DNA from: an uncultured Clostridia bacterium
GTDB taxonomy: Bacteria; Bacillota; Clostridia; Christensenellales; UBA1242
Direction of reading: 5' to 3'
NCBI GenBank assembly: GCA_934725745.1
Contig: CAKVCH010000047.1
Span: forward strand, 1-5,778
Length of the DNA: 5,778 nucleotides
Below, piece after piece: positions 1 to 5,778 of the stretch. How positions within the stretch are numbered: the stretch's first letter is position 1; each line of letters opens with the position of its first letter. The translations under genes and the position numbers were made by a program. Below the pieces are notes generated by a model that was not told where the DNA came from, did no database searches, and saw nothing but the letters and a program-made list of their open reading frames with translations.

Positions 1-1258
1 CGTCTAGCGCGTGGTCATCGCGTTTAATCGGATTGTCTCCGTCACCCCAAAAATAACTTTTAAGTTCGCGAATAAGGTTTGGACAATTGCGAAATATAAA
101 CAGCCGACTTTCGCCGAGCGAATTTCTTAAATAACTTTTGACAACCGATATGCCAGAGAACAAATCTTTGTTAACTTTTGTATTGACATTTATTCCGCGT
201 TCGTAAAAGAGTTCCGCCACACTTTTTGAACCATTTAAAGTATGTTGCCCTGCCGCGCTATCAATAAGAGCCGAATAATTGCCCCGACCATCAGTCGGCC
301 AGCCAAGTTTTTCGCATTTTTGCCGTATTTTACTTGAATGATAGTCAATATCTTTATTTTTTTCAAAATGTTCATCTATAACATAAACATTTCCGTCATA
401 ATCAACCGCATACCAGTGACACGAAAGCGGGTTATTTAGTCCAGGGTCAATTGAGATGTTGTCATACCAGTCTTTTGGCACATCAAATGGGTCAATAACA
501 TTAACCCTTTCGTCAAATTCCTTGTAAACAAGCCCATTTGCATCAAAAAAGCGCCCATATTTTCGACTCTCCAAATCTTCTTCAGAAAGTGATTCTTCAA
601 AAATTTCAACTTCTTTGCGGTCAAGAAAAGGATTGTCAGCCCACTCCATAGTCTCGTACCAAACTTCACAACTGTTTTTTGAATTTAAATATATTTCGTC
701 ATACACCCAAGTTAAGCCTTTAAGCGGAGTCATCGTCCCAAAAATTTGACCCTTTTTATCTAAAACCCTCATTCTGCATTCAAGATAAATTCTTCCCTGG
801 TCACAACTTTTAAAGCCTATAATTGATATTCCCCCAAAGACATTTCTAACTTTTATGTAGTCAATCACTCCACCTTCTGGAAAATCTTTTCTGCCACTTT
901 GCATTACAACATCTTCAATGTAATAAGGGCTGAGATAACTTAGAATTTTCTTCTGCGCAACATCTCTTTGAACCTGCCGTGACAAACTCACGACCCAACC
1001 CACCGTATCTTTTTTATTTTTCTTATAAGGGTGTACTCCGCGTGCTAGATATATAACTTCAACTGCGCCACACTCCGTTTTCCCAGTCCTATTACCTCCA
1101 AACACCCAACGATTTCTTTTGTTGCATTTATGGAAAGCAAGTTGTTTTTCGTGAACAATTTTGCCAGTATTATATGTTAAAAGTTTATCCACATCCTTCC
1201 GTTTTGAAATTTCATCACAAACATTTTTAAGTTTTTGAACCAAATTCTTTTGAGACAT
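1..1258 (-). CDS. Phage terminase large subunit, 3' end beyond window, Walker B region apparently deleted
   Basis: This is the motor and nuclease that packages phage DNA into procapsids. The frame is open for 419 codons from ATG at 1258 to the left edge. AGAAGGA lies 5 nt upstream of the ATG. The ATPase domain shows Walker A GGNRTGKT (54-61, Lys60 and Thr61) and the coupling motif GTMTPLKG (174-181). The RNase-H-like nuclease domain shows ISIDPG (Asp271), LIDSA (Asp333) and KRDDHALD (Asp414/Asp415), the usual three acidic sites. The sequence ends at the DDHALD motif, so only the last part of the protein is missing. Oddity: FKSCDQGR (149-156) joins directly to IYLECRMRVLDKKG (157-170). Relatives, as I remember them, have about 20 residues there that include the Walker B WFDEEP. 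No frameshift or stop is present. No small-subunit gene lies upstream; a divergent non-phage gene is there instead. It is probably a prophage relic. The family call is secure; activity is doubtful. Confidence 0.9.
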   Translation of the reverse strand, partial: MSQKNLVQKLKNVCDEISKRKDVDKLLTYNTGKIVHEKQLAFHKCNKRNRWVFGGNRTGKTECGAVEVIYLARGVHPYKKNKKDTVGWVVSLSRQVQRDVAQKKILSYLSPYYIEDVVMQSGRKDFPEGGVIDYIKVRNVFGGISIIGFKSCDQGRIYLECRMRVLDKKGQIFGTMTPLKGLTWVYDEIYLNSKNSCEVWYETMEWADNPFLDRKEVEIFEESLSEEDLESRKYGRFFDANGLVYKEFDERVNVIDPFDVPKDWYDNISIDPGLNNPLSCHWYAVDYDGNVYVIDEHFEKNKDIDYHSSKIRQKCEKLGWPTDGRGNYSALIDSAAGQHTLNGSKSVAELFYERGINVNTKVNKDLFSGISVVKSYLRNSLGESRLFIFRNCPNLIRELKSYFWGDGDNPIKRDDHALD

Positions 1259-1344
1259 AGACATCCTTCTTAATAAAATGTTTACAACTGGCAATAATTA
1301 TTACGAATAATGCACCACGAAAATAAGCCAAAAAATTTGTTTTT

Positions 1345-1373
1345 TTGATAAAAACCATTCTTTTTTTTATTAA
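1345..1373 (+). promoter_or_regulatory. Candidate sigma-A promoter for the SH3-like membrane protein gene
   Basis: TTGATA (1345-1350) is followed after 17 bp by TATTAA (1368-1373). This gives 5/6 and 4/6 matches to the vegetative consensus, about 40 bp before the start codon at 1413. Such matches arise easily by chance in DNA this AT-rich, so this is a plausible assignment only. I could not assign a convincing opposing promoter for the terminase gene in 1259-1344. That stretch holds a 10-bp AATAATTATT palindrome near 1295-1304. Confidence 0.4.
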
Positions 1374-1412
1374 AAAATGTATTATCATTGACTAAAAGGA
1401 GAGATAAAAACT

Positions 1413-2258
1413 ATGAAATTTATTCAAAAACTTGCAATTTTTACATTTTTTGCAATTTTTAATGTCTTTTTTCTGTCCTTTATTGAAACAATGCCCGTTG
1501 CATCTGCAAAACTAACGACTTTTATGTACGCAAAAGTGGAAAGTTCTGGCGTTAACCTATATAAAACATCAAGCGCGATAAACGAAAATGCTTATTTTGA
1601 AATTCCAAGCAGTTATTTTGTTCTTCTTCTTTCAAATTACAACTCTCTCTTTTACAAGGCACAATATCAAGATGTCGTGGGTTTTATCTTAAAAGACCAA
1701 GTTATGCCAGTTAATGAAACACCCGAAATGCCTTATCTTACAAATGCGACTTTTTATGTGTTTACAACCGACGGGACAACAGTTATGGATAGTCCAACAA
1801 GTAAAGGTAAAGCACTTACAACCGTCGAAAAATATGAAGAAATTAGTTATTATGGCACAATTTTAGGTGAAGAAAAGACGATGGGGCGCGGAAACAGTTG
1901 GATTTTTGGAAAAACCAAACAAGGTGTAATGGGCTATTTTTACGCTGGACTTTGTGAAATGAATTCAGCAATTGTTCCTAACAATGAAGTCGTCACAAAA
2001 GCGACTAACCCGTTTAGTGAAAATGACAATGACTATTTATATAGTCTAGTCGACTTAACACCGAGCGTTAAAATTGCACTTCTTTTACTTGTTCTTCTTC
2101 CCGCAATTTTTCTACTTTTTCTTGCCTTCAAACCAGCATTCACGGGGCGTCTACCGTTTAAAAAGAATAAACAATCCACTAAAGACGCCCCACCCGCGAA
2201 GCGCCAGACGAGAACTGCTATCAAACGAATCGAAAGTTACCCCGACGATAATTTTTAG
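1413..2258 (+). CDS. Secreted, membrane-anchored SH3-like domain protein of unknown function
   Basis: The product has 281 residues. The start is set by AAGGAG at 1396-1401, 11 nt before ATG. A Sec signal peptide spans about 1-32: Lys2 and Lys6, then a Phe-rich hydrophobic core, then VASA ending in an A-x-A cleavage site after Ala32. Residues 37-100 look like a bacterial SH3 (SH3b) domain, with VNLYKTSS early and a VVGFILKDQV strand late. Residues 111-185 look like a second, more diverged SH3-like unit (ATFYVFTTDG to GVMGYFYAGL). One membrane helix lies at about 218-241, followed by a basic 40-residue tail rich in Lys and Arg. The predicted topology is extracellular domains, one helix, and a cytoplasmic tail. 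Bacterial SH3 domains often bind cell-wall peptides, so a cell-envelope role is inferred. No catalytic motif is seen. The gene is monocistronic, divergent from the terminase and convergent with the 2437-3018 gene. I see no clear terminator in the 178-nt gap that follows. Confidence 0.85.
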   Translation: MKFIQKLAIFTFFAIFNVFFLSFIETMPVASAKLTTFMYAKVESSGVNLYKTSSAINENAYFEIPSSYFVLLLSNYNSLFYKAQYQDVVGFILKDQVMPVNETPEMPYLTNATFYVFTTDGTTVMDSPTSKGKALTTVEKYEEISYYGTILGEEKTMGRGNSWIFGKTKQGVMGYFYAGLCEMNSAIVPNNEVVTKATNPFSENDNDYLYSLVDLTPSVKIALLLLVLLPAIFLLFLAFKPAFTGRLPFKKNKQSTKDAPPAKRQTRTAIKRIESYPDDNF

Positions 2259-2436
2259 TTCAATCTCATAAAGATACACGACATATCTGTTCTTCTTTAA
2301 CGCAAGTCAAGCACAATAATTTAGTTTTAGATTCTCCCGGAAATTACTTAAACCGCCTTTTTAGCCCTTTTTTCTAATATTTTTGAGCCAATTTACAAAT
2401 AAAAGCAATTTTCATTATAATTTTTTAAATAATTGA

Positions 2437-3018
2437 CTATTTACACACACGCCTTAAATTGTTCAAAATCAGACCGCAGATACACTCTCGATTTTTCCCA
2501 ATATCACCGCCGTGGTCAACAAATTTTTCCACCTTAACAAAGGCATCGTCAATTTGACCTAAAATTCCTTGTTTTGCTAGTTTTTGATGAAGAAGTTTAA
2601 AGTTGAAAACCTTATAAAAAGATTGGAGTGCAACCGCCAGCCTTCTAAAAAAGGTGCGTTTATCCATATTTAAAATTTCGAGACAATCTTCACATTTTAC
2701 ATTGTCGACAAATCTAAGGAGCAAAATCCTTGCATCTTTTTCTTTTAGTTCGCTTAAAGATTCGTCAATCAAAACTTTTAAATTGATAAGGCTAACTTTT
2801 TGGTCAGTTAGAGATAAAATCTCCCCCGCACAATTTTCTACGGTTTGCCCCACAGCCAAATACATTGATGATTCCGCCTTTTTCATAATTAGATTGTCAA
2901 GAGCGCTTGTAACATAAGGCAAAAGGTTATATACACTTAGCACCGTTTTGCACATTTTCTTTGCAACTTGGCTAGGACAGCGTAAAATTTTTTCTTGAAT
3001 TGATGATAAATTTTGCAT
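2437..3018 (-). CDS. Sigma-70 region-4-like helix-turn-helix protein
   Basis: The product has 193 residues. The start at 3018 is supported by AGGGGA 8 nt upstream. The recognisable part is residues about 86-137. ESLSELKEKDARILLLRF is the first region-4 helix pattern, and CLEILNMDKRTFFRRLAVAL is the helix-turn-helix with its recognition helix. This resembles region 4 of sigma factors and the small regulators that share the fold, such as the phage ArpU type. Residues 1-85 are helical-looking but do not show the region-2 core-binding or -10-binding motifs, so a complete sigma factor is not supported. The C-terminal 55 residues are unassigned. There are eight cysteines, including CEDC (109-112) inside the helix-turn-helix and ECIC near the C terminus; metal or redox sensing is possible but unproven. 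It stands alone, convergent with the SH3-like gene. Two candidate promoters and a Spo0A-like array lie upstream. A DNA-binding regulator is likely; its targets are unknown. Confidence 0.75.
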   Translation of the reverse strand: MQNLSSIQEKILRCPSQVAKKMCKTVLSVYNLLPYVTSALDNLIMKKAESSMYLAVGQTVENCAGEILSLTDQKVSLINLKVLIDESLSELKEKDARILLLRFVDNVKCEDCLEILNMDKRTFFRRLAVALQSFYKVFNFKLLHQKLAKQGILGQIDDAFVKVEKFVDHGGDIGKNRECICGLILNNLRRVCK

Positions 3019-3059
3019 TTTATAAATCCCCTTTTTTTGAAAATCTTTTAGACTTTACG

Positions 3060-3088
3060 AATACAATTTACAACACAAATGTTGACAA
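3060..3088 (-). promoter_or_regulatory. Candidate proximal promoter of the region-4-like gene
   Basis: On the minus strand TTGTCA (3083-3088) is followed after 17 bp by TGTATT (3060-3065). The matches are 5/6 and 4/6 to the vegetative consensus. Transcription would start near 3052, giving a leader of about 34 nt before ATG at 3018. The -35 hexamer is one arm of the palindrome at 3083-3097, which strengthens the case for a regulated promoter. The call is by eye in AT-rich DNA. Confidence 0.4.
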
Positions 3089-3097
3089 TACTTGTCA
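3083..3097. promoter_or_regulatory. Perfect palindrome over a -35 box, candidate operator
   Basis: TGACAA TAC TTGTCA is a perfect inverted repeat with 6-bp arms and a 3-bp spacer. One arm coincides with the -35 hexamer of the proximal candidate promoter, the usual place for a repressor dimer. It could serve for autoregulation by the downstream helix-turn-helix protein or for another repressor. Nothing in the sequence identifies the binder. Confidence 0.4.
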
Positions 3098-3238
3098 CAA
3101 ATTTAAAAGTAACCAAAAATTTTTTTGGGTTTTTGAACATGCTCATTTTGGTTTTATCACCGAGATTTTTAAAACACAACATTTACTCTCTATTTTTTTT
3201 GAAAAATTTTGAAAAACATTTTTTTCGCTTATTTTTTT

Positions 3239-3267
3239 ACTATATTTTGGACGAAAAAATTAGTGAA
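3239..3267 (-). promoter_or_regulatory. Candidate distal promoter next to the Spo0A-box array
   Basis: On the minus strand TTCACT (3262-3267) is followed after 17 bp by TATAGT (3239-3244). The -10 matches 5/6 and the -35 matches 4/6. A weak -35 is expected of an activator-dependent promoter. The Spo0A-like array begins 5 bp upstream of this -35, so a bound activator would contact RNA polymerase. Transcription would start near 3232, giving a leader of about 214 nt before the gene at 3018. Confidence 0.4.
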
Positions 3268-3272
3268 TTTCC

Positions 3273-3339
3273 TAAGACAAAATTTTACATCTTTTTACAC
3301 TTTTCGACATAATTCGACACAATATGACACAAAATGGCA
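3273..3339 (-). promoter_or_regulatory. Tandem array of seven Spo0A-like (0A) boxes at exact 10-bp spacing
   Basis: Read on the minus strand from 3339 to 3273, 7-mers begin every 10 bp: TGCCATT, TGTCATA, TGTCGAA, TGTCGAA, TGTAAAA, TGTAAAA, TGTCTTA. Units three and four (3313-3319 and 3303-3309) are perfect 0A boxes with a 3-bp gap, TGTCGAA TTA TGTCGAA. Known biology: Spo0A binds TGNCGAA, and tandem boxes spaced 10 bp centre to centre bind a dimer, as at B. subtilis abrB. Units two, five, six and seven match 5/7, and unit one matches only 3/7. The periodicity is seen directly. Spo0A binding is inferred. The array lies upstream of the distal promoter and is oriented towards the region-4-like gene. 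Confidence 0.65.
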
Positions 3340-3382
3340 CAATTTTATCTAAATTCAGTACTAAAATCGCCATTTTTTGCAT

Positions 3383-3418
3383 AAAAAAATCACCTTGCTC
3401 AAACAAGATGATTTTTTT
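3383..3418 (-). terminator. Rho-independent terminator, probably for pnp
   Basis: The arms 3383-3397 and 3404-3418 form a 15-bp stem with a 6-nt loop. An A-tract and a T-tract make up the outer parts of the stem. The single irregular pair, 3393 with 3408, is C-A in a plus-strand transcript but G-U in a minus-strand transcript, so the stem is fully paired only for transcripts coming from pnp. It lies about 300 nt past the pnp stop codon. It would also block read-through into the region-4-like gene. It may work weakly in the other direction. Confidence 0.8.
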
Positions 3419-3440
3419 GATATTTTTATTTTTTAAAAAA

Positions 3441-3460
3441 ATAATTTTGAATAATTTTGA
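3441..3460. repeat. Perfect 10-bp tandem duplication
   Basis: ATAATTTTGA occurs twice in direct succession in a stretch that is almost wholly A and T. It does not match the 0A box. The surrounding 3419-3520 is low-complexity AT-rich DNA in which I see no gene. It is probably slippage and not functional. Confidence 0.5.
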
Positions 3461-3523
3461 AAAGAAAGTCTTTTTTTACTAAATATACATAGAAAATTAT
3501 ATTTTAAATATATATTATATTAT

Positions 3524-3651
3524 CGGAAGTTGAGTCGGGGTGCTTGCACACCAGCGAAACTGATGGTTATTCAAACTAGTGATGCCACAACTTGTTGTGG
3601 ATTTGCGTTAAGCAAATTGATTTGCGAACAAAGAGAGCAAAGCAACATCAC
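3524..3651. other. GC-richer foldable intergenic element, candidate structured RNA or dispersed repeat
   Basis: This stretch stands out from its AT-rich flanks: 3541-3600 is about 45% GC by hand count. It folds on paper into a small hairpin, GGTG/CACC (3539-3542 with 3549-3552), then a branched unit of 73 nt. That unit is closed by GTGATG (3579-3584) with CATCAC (3646-3651). Inside are hairpins CCACAA-CTTG-TTGTGG (3585-3600), ATTTGC/GCAAAT (3601-3606 with 3612-3617) and TTTGC/GCAAA (3621-3625 with 3637-3641). AAGTTG at 3527-3532 could instead pair with CAACTT at 3588-3593. It is not a tRNA: the loops and junctions do not fit. No ORF with a ribosome binding site covers it. It would be transcribed in the pnp 3' leader-to-terminator interval, or from a weak plus-strand promoter-like TTTACT-17-TATATT (3475-3503). 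Its strand and function are undecided. Confidence 0.4.
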
Positions 3652-3715
3652 ATAATTTATGACAAAGTAATAAAATACAAATGAAATAAATTTATAAAAT
3701 TTAATTGGTTAAAAA

Positions 3716-5778
3716 TTACTTAATTTTTTCAAGGAGTTTCAAGTCGACTCTGCCTGTGTTATCAACTTTTATAACTTCGACTTTAACTGTGTCGCCGATA
3801 TTGACAACATCGGTCACTTTCTCAACTCTCTTATCAGACAACTTTGAAATATGAATCATACCGTCTTTTGAAGGTGTAAGTTCGACAAATGCACCAAATT
3901 GCATTGTTCTTACAACTTTTCCAACATAAGTTGCGCCAACTTCAATATTTCCAACAATACTCAAAATGATTTCTTTCGCTCTTTGCGCTTTATCGCTGTC
4001 GACACTTGCAATAAGAACCTTTCCGTCGTCATCGATGTCAATTTTGACACCTGTTTCATCGATTATCTTATTGATTACCTTTCCGCCAGAACCAATAACA
4101 TCACCAATCTTTTCTGGGTCAATGTTGAAACTAATAATCTTTGGAGCAAATTTGCTAAGTTCTTTTCTTGGCTCTGCTATTGTGTCAAGCATAATGCCCA
4201 AAATGTGCATTCTGCCTTCTCTTGCTTGGTTAAGAGCGGTCGTCAAAATTTCTTTATCAATACCTTTAATCTTAATATCCATTTGGATAGCGGTAATACC
4301 CTTTTCTGTTCCAGCGACCTTAAAGTCCATATCTCCAAGGAAGTCTTCCAACCCTTGAATATCGCTCAAAACAGCAACTTTCTTGCTATTAGTATCCTTT
4401 ATAAGTCCCATTGCGATACCAGCAACAGGGGCTTTAATTTGAACGCCAGCATCCATAAGTGACAAAGTTGACCCGCAGACGCTTGCCATTGATGATGAAC
4501 CGTTTGAACTTAAAACTTCACTTACAAGGCGCAAAGCGTATGGGAATTCGTCTTCACTTGGAATGACAGGTTCAAGAGCGCGTTCTGCCAAAGCACCGTG
4601 TCCGATTTCACGCCTACCTGGGCTTTTCAATGGTCTTGCTTCGCCAGTTGCATATGGTGGCATATTATATTGGTGAATATAACGCTTGTTTTCTTCGTCA
4701 TCAAGCCCTTCAAGTTTTTGTCCTTCGCCCAAAGTTCCCAAAGTACAGCAGTTAAGAACTTGAGTTTGTCCACGAGTAAAGACCGCGCTTCCGTGAACTC
4801 TTGGAAGAACGCCAACTTCACACCAAATAGGACGAATTTCTTTAAGTTTTCTTCCGTCAGGTCTCATTCCTTCGCCTAAAATCTTTGCTCTGACCTTTTC
4901 TTTTGTCATTTTATATAAGACATCGCCGATTTCGCTTTCTTTTCCAGCCAAACTCTCCGCAAAATGTGCGTAAACATCTTTTTCGACTTCTTCTTGCCTA
5001 TTTTGTCTTGTTTCTCTATCTGTCGTGTCAAGCGCAAAATCAAGTTTTTTGTCTGCGTATTCTCTAACAACCTTTTCTACTTCTTCGCTTGGAAGGAATA
5101 TAGGCATATCTGTTCTTTTTGCCTTGCCAATTTTCTTAACAATTTCATTTTGGAAATCGACCAATTTTTTGATTTCATCGTGCGCAAACATAATAGCGTC
5201 AAGCATTTTTTGTTCACTGACTTCTTTTGCACCCGCTTCGACCATCAAAATTGCATCGTGAGTCCCAGAAACAGTAACATGCATATCACTTTTTTCTTTT
5301 TCTTCCAAAGTTGGGTTGATAATAAATTTGTCATTTATACATCCGACAACAACACTCCCCGTTGGTCCCGCAAATGGAATATCCGAAATGCTAAGCGCGA
5401 CAGATGACGCAATCATTGCTAGTGGCTCAGGCGCGATGTCTGGGTCAACAGAAAGTGCAGTACAAACAACCGCAACATCATTGAAAAAGCCTTTTGGGAA
5501 CAAAGGACGAAGCGGTCTATCAATAAGACGAGATGTCAAAATTGCCTTGTCGCTTGGTCTCCCTTCTCTCTTTTTAAACCCGCCAGGAATTTTCCCTACC
5601 GAGTACATTTTTTCCTCAAAATCAACCCCAAGTGGGAAGAAATCAATCCCGTCTCTTGGTTTTTCCGCCATAGTAACATTGCATTGAACAACAGTGTCTC
5701 CACACTTTACCCAACAAGTCCCGTTCGCTTGTTCGCTGTATTTCCCTGTTTTGACGACAAGTTTTCTTCCGCCAACAG
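3716..5778 (-). CDS. pnp: Polynucleotide phosphorylase (polyribonucleotide nucleotidyltransferase), 5' end beyond window
   Basis: PNPase degrades RNA 3' to 5' with phosphate, releasing nucleoside diphosphates, as a trimer in the mRNA-decay machinery. The frame is open from the right edge to TAA at 3716-3718, giving 686 visible residues. The ATG at 5671 is internal: in-frame codons upstream encode VGGRKLVVKTGKYSEQANGT and then GDTVVQ, typical of the PNPase N terminus, so only a few residues are missing. Numbering from that internal Met, the first RNase-PH-like domain covers the N-terminal part (FFPLGVDFEEKMYSVGKIPG). The helical linker lies near 160-260. The second RNase-PH-like domain starts near RPDGRKLKEIRP. 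It carries the phosphate-site NGSSSMASVCG (390-400) and the catalytic EDFLGDMDFK, with Asp443, Asp449 and Lys451 matching E. coli Asp486, Asp492 and Lys494. A KH domain with GSGGK (527-531) and an S1 domain (about 578-648) follow. All key residues are present, so it should be active. rpsO, often upstream, would lie outside the window. Confidence 0.98.
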   Translation of the reverse strand, partial: VGGRKLVVKTGKYSEQANGTCWVKCGDTVVQCNVTMAEKPRDGIDFFPLGVDFEEKMYSVGKIPGGFKKREGRPSDKAILTSRLIDRPLRPLFPKGFFNDVAVVCTALSVDPDIAPEPLAMIASSVALSISDIPFAGPTGSVVVGCINDKFIINPTLEEKEKSDMHVTVSGTHDAILMVEAGAKEVSEQKMLDAIMFAHDEIKKLVDFQNEIVKKIGKAKRTDMPIFLPSEEVEKVVREYADKKLDFALDTTDRETRQNRQEEVEKDVYAHFAESLAGKESEIGDVLYKMTKEKVRAKILGEGMRPDGRKLKEIRPIWCEVGVLPRVHGSAVFTRGQTQVLNCCTLGTLGEGQKLEGLDDEENKRYIHQYNMPPYATGEARPLKSPGRREIGHGALAERALEPVIPSEDEFPYALRLVSEVLSSNGSSSMASVCGSTLSLMDAGVQIKAPVAGIAMGLIKDTNSKKVAVLSDIQGLEDFLGDMDFKVAGTEKGITAIQMDIKIKGIDKEILTTALNQAREGRMHILGIMLDTIAEPRKELSKFAPKIISFNIDPEKIGDVIGSGGKVINKIIDETGVKIDIDDDGKVLIASVDSDKAQRAKEIILSIVGNIEVGATYVGKVVRTMQFGAFVELTPSKDGMIHISKLSDKRVEKVTDVVNIGDTVKVEVIKVDNTGRVDLKLLEKIK

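Noticed and set aside
436..669. Minus-strand ORF of 77 codons
   Set aside because: It is an out-of-frame shadow of the terminase, whose own frame stays open through this stretch with family-typical sequence. It is not a frameshift fragment.
2259..2436. A terminator between the convergent genes
   Set aside because: I looked for a GC stem followed by a T-run on both strands and found only weak AT pairings, so none is called.
3048..3182. Minus-strand ORF of 44 codons in the leader upstream of the region-4-like gene
   Set aside because: Its only ribosome-binding-like sequence, GAGAG, is 3 nt from the ATG, it covers the proximal promoter, and its residues mirror the AT-rich composition. It could matter as a leader peptide only if conserved.
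3000..3312. Two overlapping plus-strand ORFs of 70 and 77 codons
   Set aside because: They are Phe- and Asn-rich translations of AT-rich DNA without ribosome binding sites, and they overlap the gene start, the promoters and the 0A-box array.
3273..3339. CRISPR array or DnaA-box cluster as an explanation of the 10-bp repeats
   Set aside because: The units are far too short and have no spacers for CRISPR, and they lack the TTATCCACA pattern of DnaA boxes. The 0A box fits much better.
3579..3651. tRNA gene suggested by a 73-nt cloverleaf
   Set aside because: There is no 7-nt T loop with TTC, no D-arm pattern, the last loop is 11 nt, the closing stem has 6 bp, and no anticodon loop of 7 nt is present.
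5671..5778. ATG at 5671 as the pnp start
   Set aside because: The in-frame codons upstream encode conserved PNPase N-terminal sequence, so the true start lies beyond the right edge.

Overview
This AT-rich window looks like chromosome from a low-GC, probably spore-forming Firmicute of clostridial type. The evidence is a polynucleotide phosphorylase of Firmicutes type, strong AGGAG-like ribosome binding sites, very AT-rich intergenic DNA, and an array matching the Spo0A box TGTCGAA. The species cannot be named from the sequence alone.

Layout from left to right: (1) 1-1258, minus strand: a phage terminase large subunit whose last residues run off the left edge. It keeps Walker A and the three nuclease aspartates, but about 20 residues carrying Walker B appear to be missing in frame. 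(2) 1259-1412: a divergent intergenic region with a candidate promoter for the next gene. (3) 1413-2258, plus strand: a secreted, membrane-anchored protein with two SH3-like domains and no known function. (4) 2437-3018, minus strand, convergent with the previous gene: a 193-residue protein with a sigma-70 region-4-like helix-turn-helix. (5) 3019-3715: about 700 bases without a convincing gene. This stretch holds two candidate promoters for the region-4 protein, a palindrome over one -35 box, seven Spo0A-like boxes at exact 10-bp spacing, a strong terminator, and a GC-richer foldable element. (6) 3716-5778, minus strand: pnp, missing only a few N-terminal codons beyond the right edge.

The most interesting reading centres on 3018-3340. 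A run of TG-starting 7-mers at 10-bp period contains two perfect 0A boxes, TGTCGAA TTA TGTCGAA, the same geometry as the tandem boxes Spo0A binds at B. subtilis abrB. The array ends 5 bp upstream of a plausible promoter (TTCACT-17-TATAGT) that points at the region-4 protein. I infer that this protein is under Spo0A control, possibly as part of the transition-state or sporulation programme. The pnp transcript probably ends at the hairpin 3383-3418, which insulates the array from pnp. The terminase appears to be an orphan prophage relic: no small subunit lies upstream of it, and a divergent non-phage gene is there instead.
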